The position numbers and the translations under genes are program-made. A stretch of DNA of 64,000 nt, taken from positions 2,170,001 through 2,234,000 of the forward strand of contig NZ_CP012623.1 in NCBI RefSeq assembly GCF_001280305.1. Direction: 5' to 3'. This document shows positions 50,939 to 58,676 of this stretch, in pieces. Within the stretch, counting starts at the first letter, position 1, and every line of letters begins with the position of its first letter. Source of the DNA: Hymenobacter sp. DG25A (GTDB taxonomy: Bacteria > Bacteroidota > Bacteroidia > Cytophagales > Hymenobacteraceae). A model generated the notes under the pieces. It made no database searches. It was not told the origin of the DNA and worked only from the letters and a program-made list of their open reading frames with translations.

Positions 50939-51277
50939 ATGAAGAAGATTTTCTACTGTTTGATTGGCTCCGCCTTTGCATTCACGGCCTGCGAGAAGGT
51001 CGATATTGCCAAGGATTCTCCCAAGTGTATAAAGCAAAAAGCCGTGGACCTGAAAGAGGCTCCTTGTGAGTCGGATGTTAACATTAAGGAGTACTTTTTT
51101 CAGGGGAAACTAGTCTATGTTCTCAACCCGGGTGATTGTATTGCTGATGGTAATGCTGAGGTGATAGATGGCAATTGCAATTCGCTCGGCTACCTGGGCG
51201 GATTCGGAGGAAACACCAAAATCAACGACGAGGACTTCAGTAAGGCCGAGTACAAGCGCACCATCTGGGAGAAATAA
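50939..51277 (+). CDS. Small lipoprotein, DUF6970-like
   Basis: 112 residues from ATG 50939. Signal peptide with lipobox (MKKIFYCLIGSAFAFTACEK, Cys18 lipidated). The mature part has several conserved Cys and the strings VNIKEYFFQGKLVYVLNPGD, NCNSLGYLGGFGGNTKIND. I recognise this as a Bacteroidota family of unknown function (DUF6970) from memory. Paired cysteines suggest disulfides in the periplasm. The frame extends upstream to 50900 but that part overlaps the terminator. Confidence 0.8.
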   Translation: MKKIFYCLIGSAFAFTACEKVDIAKDSPKCIKQKAVDLKEAPCESDVNIKEYFFQGKLVYVLNPGDCIADGNAEVIDGNCNSLGYLGGFGGNTKINDEDFSKAEYKRTIWEK

Positions 51278-51331
51278 ATAATAATCACAGACATAAATAG
51301 CCGCTCTTTTCATTAGCATCATCCTCCAATC

Positions 51332-51453
51332 CAAACCCGCCTGTCATCCTGAGCCCTTTGAAGGACCTTGTCCCGTCTGCACGAGTCGTTCCAACGATTG
51401 TCGTTCAGCTGGTAGAAGGTCCTTCGAAGGGCTCAGGATGACAGGCGGGTTTG
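51332..51453. repeat. Long intergenic hairpin repeat (38-bp arms)
   Basis: Arms 51332-51369 and 51416-51453 are inverted copies with one difference (G-U in RNA), with a 46-nt loop. The ends contain CCTGTCATCCTGAGCCC, a string similar to GTCATGCTGAGCGC of the repeat at 58565. It is a REP-like mobile palindrome and not a gene. Nothing else is found in 51278-51580. Confidence 0.85.
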
Positions 51454-51580
51454 AAAAATTGGCGAGTGATGCGCGTGGAGCTTCTATTTCTAATGTGTAT
51501 TTCTACAAAAGAGCTTGTTTCGCTTATGACTGATACGCTGGCCGATAACACCGGAGCTTTCTTCTTACAGCCGGCAGAAG

Positions 51581-51588
51581 TATCTTCG
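51581..51588 (+). promoter_or_regulatory. -7-like element abutting the sbcD start
   Basis: TATCTTCG is one base off TAnnTTTG and ends 5 nt before the ATG at 51594. A TTT lies 20 bp upstream. If used, the mRNA is leaderless or nearly so, as in the HYC-type gene. Confidence 0.4.
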
Positions 51589-51593
51589 TAGTT

Positions 51594-52823
51594 ATGCGCG
51601 TACTACACACCGCCGACTGGCACCTGGGTCAACGCTTCATCAGCGGGCACGAACGCACCGATGAGCACCGCCACTTTCTGGACTGGCTGGTGCAGACCGT
51701 GCGCGAGCAGCAGGTGGAAGTGCTGATAGTGGCCGGTGATATTTTCGATACCGGTTCGCCCTCCAATCAGGCGCTGGAGCTGTATTACTCCTTTCTGCTG
51801 AATATGCGCGGCACCGGCTGCCGCGACATTGTGGTAGTGGGCGGCAACCACGACTCCCCCGCCACCCTCAACGCCCCTGCCCGCCTGCTGCGCCACCTGC
51901 GCGTGCACGTGGTAGGCTGCGTGCCCGACTGCTTCGAGGACCAGGTGCTGGTGCTGGATGACGCCCACGGCAAGCCCGGCCTGGTGGTGTGCGCCATTCC
52001 CTTTCTCCGCGACCGGGACGTGCGCCTTTCCGTGCCCGGCGAAACCGCCGAGGAGCGCGAAGCCCGCATCAAGCAAGGCATAGCCGACCACTACTCCCGC
52101 TGCGCCGAGATAGAGCAGGTATGGCAGCTCAAAGACCTGGGCCTGCCCATTATTGCCACCGGCCACCTCTACGCCGCCGGCGCCGCCCCTTCCGATTCTG
52201 AGCGAACCATTCATGTGGGCAACCTGGGCCAGGTTACCGCTGACCACTTCCCCGATATTTTCGATTACGTGGCCCTAGGCCACATTCACCGGCCGCAGCG
52301 CGTGGGCGGGCGGGAGCATATCCGCTACTCCGGCTCCCCTATTCCGCTTTCTTTTTCCGAGGTAGACCACCCAAAGGAAGTCTTGCTGCTGGATTTTAAG
52401 GCCGGCTGCCTGGCTGAGCTGCAGAGCCTGCTGGTACCGGGTGCCCGGCGGCTGGTGCGCTTCCACGGCACCCTGCAGGAAGTCACCCAAAGCCTCACCA
52501 CTTACGATAATACCGGCTACCACCTCCCCGCCTGGGCCGATGTGCAGGTGCACTCCGAACTCACCCAGCTGGAAGTAGCCGATGCTCTGCTCAAAGTAAT
52601 TCAGGAGTTGGACCGGCAGCAGTTGGAAGTACTGGCCCGCCGCCACTTCCGTTTGGTGAAACTCCGCGCCCTCGGCGAGGGAGAAGAAACCGATGCGCCC
52701 CTCACCCGCAGCCTCCACGATTTTACGGAGCGCGAAGTATTTGAGCAGCGCCTGGCCGCCGAGCCGGAGGACAGCCGCGCCGACCTGCTGCGCACGTTTG
52801 ATGAGCTGCTGGAACGCATGTAA
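51594..52823 (+). CDS. sbcD: Exonuclease SbcD (nuclease subunit)
   Basis: Mre11-type phosphoesterase of the SbcCD complex, cleaving hairpins and DNA ends. 409 residues. Metal-site motifs: HTADWHLGQRF (near 5), VAGDIFDTGSPSN (near 48), VVGGNHDSPATLN (near 80), and GHLYAAGAAP plus VALGHIHRPQ (near 223). C-terminal cap follows. The partner sbcC is 9.4 kb away at 62248, an unusual distance. Confidence 0.95.
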   Translation: MRVLHTADWHLGQRFISGHERTDEHRHFLDWLVQTVREQQVEVLIVAGDIFDTGSPSNQALELYYSFLLNMRGTGCRDIVVVGGNHDSPATLNAPARLLRHLRVHVVGCVPDCFEDQVLVLDDAHGKPGLVVCAIPFLRDRDVRLSVPGETAEEREARIKQGIADHYSRCAEIEQVWQLKDLGLPIIATGHLYAAGAAPSDSERTIHVGNLGQVTADHFPDIFDYVALGHIHRPQRVGGREHIRYSGSPIPLSFSEVDHPKEVLLLDFKAGCLAELQSLLVPGARRLVRFHGTLQEVTQSLTTYDNTGYHLPAWADVQVHSELTQLEVADALLKVIQELDRQQLEVLARRHFRLVKLRALGEGEETDAPLTRSLHDFTEREVFEQRLAAEPEDSRADLLRTFDELLERM

Positions 52824-52825
52824 AG

Positions 52826-52856
52826 AAAAAGGCCACTGAAATTCAGTGGCCTTTTT
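52826..52856. terminator. Terminator after sbcD
   Basis: 14-bp perfect stem around an AAT loop, A5 and T7 flanks. It lies right past the sbcD stop, between convergent genes. It ends sbcD transcription before the inserted genes. Confidence 0.9.
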
Positions 52857-52913
52857 TTATGCAGACTCTTTAATAATTAGATGGCTGCTGTGCTTTCAAG
52901 AAACCAACAACGG

Positions 52914-54194
52914 CTACTTGCCCTTTACATAAAACGGAATGTTGGCGGTGGCTACGTTGTCGTGCCCATCATAGGTGTAGATGAACAGGCGGTAGGCGCC
53001 TTCCTTATCGGGGGCTTTGAGTTTGATTTTGGCTTTGGCATTCGCCGGAATCAGCCCTGCAATGGGTGCCGGGCGGCTTTCTTGGTCGCCGCCGGATTTC
53101 AGGTCGGTGCTTTCCGGGAGCAGCTCCCAGCGGTAGGTCAGCCGGTCTTTATCGGGGTCGGTGACGGAGACGATGGCGGGGTAGCGCTTGCCGGGCTGCA
53201 GGTACACGCTATCCGTGGCCTGCTGGCCATTCAGGCGGAAACCCGCCAGGTGCGGGGCGCGGTTTTCGGGCCACTGGCCGCTCCACAGGTACTGCATCAC
53301 ATCCACCACTTCCGACTCCTTCCCATCCTCCGTGAAGATGCCGTACCAAGTGGGCGTGCGCTCCTGCTTCTGGCCCCACAGAAACACGTAGGTGCCCAGG
53401 CATTGGGTTTTGTCCTTGGCAACCGAGGCCTCGTAGCGACTCTGGTACACGGCGGCTTTCTGGCTGCTGGTTTCCTCTACCGAGGCTTTCCAGGGCGTCA
53501 CGGGGCTTTCCCAGTGGCCGGTGGGCCCCCACTCGGCTACCACGTACGGCCCCGTCCAGCCGGTGGTGCGCACCTGCTGCGGAATGGCCGCCAGCCCGGC
53601 GTAAGTATTAATGCTGAGGATATCCACGGCCGGGCACTTCGCCTTGATCAGGTCAACCTCCTTTTGATTGAGGCCCGCCAGCACGGTGCTGGTGGGGTGG
53701 TTGGGGTCCACTTCGTGGATCATCTGGGCAATCTGCTGCACAGCATCCCACACTTTGGGGTTGGTGTACTCCAGGTTCAGCTCGTTGCCGATGCCCCAGA
53801 ACAGCACGGCGGGGTTGTCCTTGTACTTGAGCACTTCGGCGCGCACCTTTTGCAGCTGCTCGGCCACGGCCTGCGGGTTGTTGTAGTCGAAGCCGTGCCG
53901 CTCCCGGGCCACGTCCAGGCCCAGCATCACGGTCAGGCCGTTTTTGTTGGCTTCGGCCAGTGTTACATCGGCGCCCTCGGTGCTCCAGGTACGAATGGAG
54001 TTGCCGCCGTAGGCTTTCACGCGCTCCGGGAACTGCCCGCCGCCCGCGCCTTTGATGAAGTATGGCTGGCCACCCCGCAGCAGCTCGTAGCGGCCATCGG
54101 TCTGTTTTACTTCGACTTTAACCGGGCCGCTTTGGGCATAGGCAGTGGTGCTGAGAGCCAGCAATGGGAGCAGAAAACGCAGATTTACGGACAA
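52914..54194 (-). CDS. Secreted glycoside hydrolase, GH2/GH5-like TIM barrel
   Basis: 426 residues with signal peptide (MSVNLRFLLPLLALSTTAYA). Start codon is TTG 54194, no ATG being near. TIM barrel with acid/base Glu138 (FWGIGNELNLEY) and nucleophile Glu221 (VVAEWGPTGHW), the glycosidase clan A pattern. Only the barrel and a C-terminal beta domain (about 320-425, YRLFIYTYDG) are present; no N-terminal sugar-binding domain. Likely substrate is a beta-linked polysaccharide, unknown exactly. It opens the insert that splits sbcD and sbcC. Confidence 0.85.
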   Translation of the reverse strand: MSVNLRFLLPLLALSTTAYAQSGPVKVEVKQTDGRYELLRGGQPYFIKGAGGGQFPERVKAYGGNSIRTWSTEGADVTLAEANKNGLTVMLGLDVARERHGFDYNNPQAVAEQLQKVRAEVLKYKDNPAVLFWGIGNELNLEYTNPKVWDAVQQIAQMIHEVDPNHPTSTVLAGLNQKEVDLIKAKCPAVDILSINTYAGLAAIPQQVRTTGWTGPYVVAEWGPTGHWESPVTPWKASVEETSSQKAAVYQSRYEASVAKDKTQCLGTYVFLWGQKQERTPTWYGIFTEDGKESEVVDVMQYLWSGQWPENRAPHLAGFRLNGQQATDSVYLQPGKRYPAIVSVTDPDKDRLTYRWELLPESTDLKSGGDQESRPAPIAGLIPANAKAKIKLKAPDKEGAYRLFIYTYDGHDNVATANIPFYVKGK

Positions 54195-54398
54195 AATATG
54201 AGGAGTAAGGAGGCAGAAGGGGGTACCAAATCTAACGCAGAAAACGCACGTTACGCTGCTTCCCTACCCTCAAAATATGCGCGGCTCCGGGGTAGGCCAC
54301 CTATTTATGCAACCCGACTCCTGATTTACAGCCTTTTGAAACTAACCCCAATGGCGCTGTCTGCGTTATTATAGCCTACACCATATCCCTTGTCAATC

Positions 54399-54635
54399 AT
54401 GAGCATATTTGGTTCTGACCGCCCCAGCGGCACTATGGGTGGCCTGCTTTCAGGCCTGTTTGGGGGTCGCAAGACCGTTTACCCTACTACTGGCACCTAT
54501 GACACCGCCGGCCGGTCTGGCGGTGCTGGCCGTAAGCTCGTCACCGGCGCGCTGCTGGCGGCCGGCGCGGCGTATCTCTATAATCGGAATAAAAATAAGA
54601 GCGGCGCAACTCCTGGGTTTTTGCCTAACCACTAG
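54399..54635 (+). CDS. Small Gly-rich protein with one membrane helix
   Basis: 78 residues from ATG 54399 (MSIFGSDRPSGTMGGLLSGL). Gly/Arg/Thr-rich, with one hydrophobic segment KLVTGALLAAGAAYLYNRNK. No known family. It is the only plus-strand gene between sbcD and sbcC. A strong terminator follows, which supports real expression. Confidence 0.6.
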   Translation: MSIFGSDRPSGTMGGLLSGLFGGRKTVYPTTGTYDTAGRSGGAGRKLVTGALLAAGAAYLYNRNKNKSGATPGFLPNH

Positions 54636-54655
54636 ACTTTAAGTCATTAAGTAGT

Positions 54656-54696
54656 AAGCCTCAGTAATCCAACTTAAAAAAGGATTACTGAGGCTT
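54656..54696 (+). terminator. Terminator of the small Gly-rich gene
   Basis: 15-bp perfect stem (54656-54670 with 54682-54696), 11-nt loop with A-run, then T4. The stretch 54697-54846 is AT-rich with no feature. Confidence 0.88.
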
Positions 54697-54846
54697 TTGT
54701 ATGAATGCTTGTGCGCTATATATTCTACCCCACTACCAATTGAATATTTAACGTGGGTACAATGAGGTTATCGAATCGAATTTAGTTTAGAGAGGATTAT
54801 AATAAAAATAATTAGCAAAGAGCAACAGATAGGACTACTGCCCTTT

Positions 54847-55278
54847 CTACCTTACTCCTATATACCGCTCCTTAGTATCCTCACTTTCATGATAGATAAT
54901 ATCTCCATTATCAACTACAATGAATGCGCCTAAATTCCTGCCTAATATTTCTGTCAGAGTTTCTTTTATGGGCATCCATCTCCCATCTAAATGAGCACTT
55001 TCGTGTATTATATAGCATTCTTTAGATGTGGTTAAAGCACCTATATTCTCTAGTACATAGTCAGTAGATTGAGAGCCAGCCGGTATTTTCTTGCAATACC
55101 GCAAATCTAGATTATCAATAAAGTGCGCTAGCTCTCCAAAGCCATAACTACCATTCGAATTTGGCTTTTTAGTTTTAGCCAAATATCTAGCTTGTCTGTG
55201 CTTTACAACGAAATTTCTTATTACTCGCTCTACTATTTCTGATTCAGGCAACCGATTGGCATTCGTTTTAACTTTCAT
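54847..55278 (-). CDS. AT-rich hypothetical protein, 143 residues
   Basis: Not recognised. Start ATG 55278 (MKVKTNANRLPESEIVERVI). It is soluble, charged and contains ESAHLDGRWMPIKETLTEIL and AFIVVDNGDIIYHESEDTKE. The codons are strongly A/T-biased compared with the neighbours, so it has probably been acquired by transfer. It has no obvious partner; immunity-protein-like small proteins of contact-dependent systems look similar in size and composition, but that is only a thought. Confidence 0.6.
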   Translation of the reverse strand: MKVKTNANRLPESEIVERVIRNFVVKHRQARYLAKTKKPNSNGSYGFGELAHFIDNLDLRYCKKIPAGSQSTDYVLENIGALTTSKECYIIHESAHLDGRWMPIKETLTEILGRNLGAFIVVDNGDIIYHESEDTKERYIGVR

Positions 55279-55321
55279 AACCAGGCAAAGCAATTTAAGA
55301 CGCTTAATTTCCTACCTATGT

Positions 55322-57616
55322 CTATTGCTTCCCCGCCATCGTAAACACCAACTCCCCGCCATTCAGAATATCCTGATGATTGAGGAAAGGCCGCGTCAGC
55401 TTCTGGCCATTTAGTCGGGCTTCCTTTACATACACGTTTTTGTCGCTCTGGTTTTTGACGGTGATGCGGAAGGTTTTGCCGTTTTCCAGCCGGAGCGTGG
55501 CGCCGTGGATGGCGGGGCTGCCGAGGGCGTATTCTGGCGAGCCGGGCGCTACGGGGTAGAAGCCCAGCGCCGAGAAGACGTACCACGCCGACATCTGCCC
55601 GCAGTCGTCGTTGCCGCCGAGGCCGTCGGGCGTGGGGCGGTACATTTTGGGCAGAATCATGCGCACGCGGGCCTGGGTTTTCCACGGCTGGTTGGTCCAG
55701 TTGTAGAGATAGGCGGCGTGGTGGGCGGGCTCATTGCCGTGCACGTAGTTCCCGATGATACCGTCGCGGGTGATGTCCTCGGTTTCGGCGAAAAACTTAT
55801 CCGGCAGGTGCATGGTGAACAGCGAGTCCAGATGCTCCGTGAAGCGGGCATTGCCACCCATTTTGGCGATAAGCGCGGCGGGGTCCTGAGGCACGTAGAG
55901 GCTGTAGTTCCAGGCATTGCCCTCAATGAAGCCTTGGTTGTGGGTGCTCAGCACATCGAAGTCTTTACGAAAGGAACCATCGGAAAGGCGCGGGCGCATA
56001 AAGCCGATGCGCTGGTCGTACACGTTCTGCCAGTTCTGGGCGCGCTTGCTGAATTCCTGCTCAATATCCGGGCGGCCGAGCTTTTTGGCGGCCTGGGCAA
56101 TGCACCAGTCGTCGTAGGCGTATTCCAGAGTTTTGGAGACGGAGGAGTTGCTTTTGTCCTCGGGCACGTAGCCCAGGCGCAGGTACTCGCCTATGCCGTC
56201 GTACCATTGCTGGCGGGCGGTAGTCACGCAGGCGTCCAGGGCCTGGTTGGCATCGAAGGGCGCGTTACCTTTCACAATGGCATCGGCAATAACGGGCACC
56301 GCGTGGTAGCCAATCATGCACCAGTTTTCGTTGGCGTGGTGGCTCCACACGGGCAGCATATGCTCGGCGCTCTGCCCAAAGTGCGCCAGCATAGATTGAA
56401 TCATGTCGGCGTTGCGCTTGGGCTGCAGCACGTTGAACAACGGGTGCAGGGCGCGGTAGGTATCCCAGAGCGAGAAGGTGGTGTAGTTGGTGAAGCCTTC
56501 GGCTTTGTGAATGTTCTGGTCGAGGCCGCGGTACTGGCCATCCACGTCCTGGTAGGTAGTGGGGCTGAGGAAGGCGTGGTACAGGGCCGTGTAGAAGTTG
56601 TCCTTGTCCACCCGTTTCGGCGACTCAATTGTGACCTTGCTTAGCTCCTGCTGCCACTGCGCCTGGCCCTGGCGCTTCACCTGCTCAAAATCCCAGCCCG
56701 GCAGCTCGGCGCGCAGGTTGCGCAGCGCCCCTTCGGTACTTACCCCGGATAAGGCCATTTTCAGCTTGATCTTCTCCCCTGCCTGGGTCTGAAAATCGAA
56801 GTATAGGCGCAGCTGCTCGCCGGCCTGCTCCGGGAAGTTATGCGCCTGATCGAAACGACCCCAGAAGCCACGGTAGGCCTGCTTTTTGGCGTAGTTGCGG
56901 GCGCCGTACTGGCGGAAGGGCTTGGAGAACTGCAGAGCGAAATACTCGGTGCGCGTGCGGGCCCAGCCGTTGGTCTGGCGGTAGCCGGTTACCAAGGAGT
57001 CGTTTTCCACGCGCACAAACGTCCAGACGTTTTTATCGGGGTAGTTGTAGATGCCAGCCGTTAGGTCGAGGAGGATGTGGGCGTCGTCGGCCTTCGGGAA
57101 GGTGTACTGGTGAAAGCCGACGCGGGTGGTGGCCGTCAGCTCGGCCAGGATGTTGTGGTCATCGAGCTTCACCTTGTAGTAGGCCGGCTCCGCTACTTCA
57201 TTCTGGTGCGAAAACCGGGAGCGGAAGCCACTTTCGGGCTTATCGGCGGTGCCGGGGTTGAGCTGCAGCGGCCCGGTGGTGGGCATAATCAGGAAGTCGC
57301 CCAGATCGGAGTGGCCGGTGCCGCTGAAGTGCGTGTGGCTGAACCCGACGATGGTTTTATCCTCGTACTGGTAGCCGGCGCAGTACTCGTACACCTTGGG
57401 GTTGTACTTGCCGTTCTGCTCGTAGCTGATGGTATCGGTATCGGGCGAGAGCTGCACCATGCCAAACGGCACCGTAGCCCCCGGAAACGTGTGCCCCATC
57501 CGCTGCGTGCCCACTATGGGGTGCGCGTATTGCACGAGGTTTTCGTCGGGCCTGGCTTTTTGGGCGAAGGTGGGGAAGGATGCGAGGAGGAGCGCGGCGA
57601 TGGAAAGGCGGTTCAT
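55322..57616 (-). CDS. Secreted GH92 alpha-mannosidase
   Basis: 764 residues from ATG 57616 (MNRLSIAALLLASFPTFAQK, a signal peptide). GH92 (calcium-dependent inverting alpha-mannosidase): start VQYAHPIVGTQRMGHTFPGA, PFGMVQLSPDT, GFSHTHFSGTGHSDLGDF, GFTNYTTFSLWDTYRALHPL, HGNEPAHHAAYLYNW, and the acidic motif GGNDDCGQMSAWYVF. Acts on alpha-1,2-type mannose linkages in the periplasm or outside. No SusC/SusD pair is present, unlike typical utilisation loci. A second GH92 at 58677 is a paralogue. Confidence 0.92.
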   Translation of the reverse strand: MNRLSIAALLLASFPTFAQKARPDENLVQYAHPIVGTQRMGHTFPGATVPFGMVQLSPDTDTISYEQNGKYNPKVYEYCAGYQYEDKTIVGFSHTHFSGTGHSDLGDFLIMPTTGPLQLNPGTADKPESGFRSRFSHQNEVAEPAYYKVKLDDHNILAELTATTRVGFHQYTFPKADDAHILLDLTAGIYNYPDKNVWTFVRVENDSLVTGYRQTNGWARTRTEYFALQFSKPFRQYGARNYAKKQAYRGFWGRFDQAHNFPEQAGEQLRLYFDFQTQAGEKIKLKMALSGVSTEGALRNLRAELPGWDFEQVKRQGQAQWQQELSKVTIESPKRVDKDNFYTALYHAFLSPTTYQDVDGQYRGLDQNIHKAEGFTNYTTFSLWDTYRALHPLFNVLQPKRNADMIQSMLAHFGQSAEHMLPVWSHHANENWCMIGYHAVPVIADAIVKGNAPFDANQALDACVTTARQQWYDGIGEYLRLGYVPEDKSNSSVSKTLEYAYDDWCIAQAAKKLGRPDIEQEFSKRAQNWQNVYDQRIGFMRPRLSDGSFRKDFDVLSTHNQGFIEGNAWNYSLYVPQDPAALIAKMGGNARFTEHLDSLFTMHLPDKFFAETEDITRDGIIGNYVHGNEPAHHAAYLYNWTNQPWKTQARVRMILPKMYRPTPDGLGGNDDCGQMSAWYVFSALGFYPVAPGSPEYALGSPAIHGATLRLENGKTFRITVKNQSDKNVYVKEARLNGQKLTRPFLNHQDILNGGELVFTMAGKQ

Positions 57617-57663
57617 CAGCTTCGGTGGTAGCGTTGAAGCTGGGAAGGTAATACCAAGTCCCT

Positions 57664-58068
57664 TTACTGCGTAGGTTTTATGGCCGTATTGGGATATCCA
57701 TATCTCTCCCACTTACCATCTTGCAGTACTTCCAGCGCCAACTTTCTTTGCTGTCCTTCTACAAAGACGCACCTGGTTTCGTTGGCAGCAAACAAGGCAG
57801 AAACATCCTTCACTTCCTGAAGAATTTCATCTTTGGTTTCTCTCCCATAAAACTCAATATGCTCAATGGGATATTTCAATTGATCTTCTTTAACGGACAC
57901 AAATATGTATTGCCCATCTTTTAAGAGGTCAATAGCAATTGTATGGGTGTTCTTATTTAACTGGAAAGAGAATAAATTCTGAGTTTCGGTAAAAGGAATA
58001 TTCAGCTCTTTCGCCAGAGCTTCTGCATCCATTACATGGATTGTGTTTTGCAACGCTTTAATGCCCAT
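57664..58068 (-). CDS. AT-rich hypothetical protein, 134 residues
   Basis: Not recognised. MGIKALQNTIHVMDAEALAK, then TETQNLFSFQLNKNTHTIAI and YIFVSVKEDQLKYPIEHIEF; no signal peptide or membrane helix. Low GC compared with the GH92 genes on both sides. Its start overlaps the DUF4440 gene end by 11 bp, so they may be cotranscribed. GC difference suggests a separate origin. Confidence 0.6.
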   Translation of the reverse strand: MGIKALQNTIHVMDAEALAKELNIPFTETQNLFSFQLNKNTHTIAIDLLKDGQYIFVSVKEDQLKYPIEHIEFYGRETKDEILQEVKDVSALFAANETRCVFVEGQQRKLALEVLQDGKWERYGYPNTAIKPTQ

Positions 58069-58549
58069 AACTCACCACCCGCGTTACTTTCCACTGCCCA
58101 TCCTTTAGCCGCCACACCATCATATTCTTAAAAGTGCCACAGTCGTCTTTGCCATTTTCCACGTGGCAGAAACGGTGCTGGTAAGTTTCCACGGCGCCGT
58201 AGCCGTTGATGGGGTACACTTCCAGCGTGCCCGGTACCAGCTGGCGGTTCAGGCCAGTGGTTTTGTTCTGGGCGAACATATTTCGGAAGCCCTGCATGGT
58301 TTGCTGAAAGTTGGCCAATCCGCCCTTATCGTGGTAAAACTCTAGGTCTTCGGCAAAGAAGGTTTGCAGCTTCTCTACATCGTGCTGGTTGAACGCCACG
58401 AACATGGCGCTATCCTGCTGGGCAATGGTGCGGTACAATTGCGCATCGACTGGCTTGTACGCCCCTGCTGCAGCTGGAGTGGTGGGTTTTACCGTGGCGC
58501 AAGCGCTCAGGCTGGCCAAACTTATCAATAGCGCATACCAATTTTTCAT
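58058..58549 (-). CDS. DUF4440/NTF2-like lipoprotein
   Basis: 163 residues. Signal peptide with lipobox (MKNWYALLISLASLSACATV, Cys17). Mature NTF2-like fold of the SnoaL/DUF4440 type: IAQQDSAMFVAFNQHDVEKL, FFAEDLEFYHDKGG, VETYQHRFCHVENG and VWRLKDGQWKVTRVVSY. These are small ligand-binding or enzyme-like domains with no fixed function. It is anchored to the outer or inner membrane. Confidence 0.85.
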   Translation of the reverse strand: MKNWYALLISLASLSACATVKPTTPAAAGAYKPVDAQLYRTIAQQDSAMFVAFNQHDVEKLQTFFAEDLEFYHDKGGLANFQQTMQGFRNMFAQNKTTGLNRQLVPGTLEVYPINGYGAVETYQHRFCHVENGKDDCGTFKNMMVWRLKDGQWKVTRVVSYGH

Positions 58550-58564
58550 ACCTCATTTCTTTTG

Positions 58565-58651
58565 CGTCATGCTGAGCGCAGTCGAAGCATGACGCTAGTG
58601 TAGTAAACCCAACGAAGTGAGCGAGATGCTTCGGCTGCGCTCAGCATGACG
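58565..58651. repeat. Second intergenic hairpin repeat (26-bp arms)
   Basis: Arms 58565-58590 and 58626-58651 are inverted with one mismatch, loop 35 nt. Contains GTCATGCTGAGCGC, similar to GTCATCCTGAGCCC in the repeat at 51332. These two are likely of one family, spread by a RAYT-type transposase elsewhere. Confidence 0.82.
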
Positions 58652-58676
58652 TTCAATTAGGTTTAAATAGGCTGCC

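Noticed and set aside
52881..54374. 497-codon open frame on the plus strand
   Set aside because: Antisense to the GH2/5-like gene with clear catalytic motifs.
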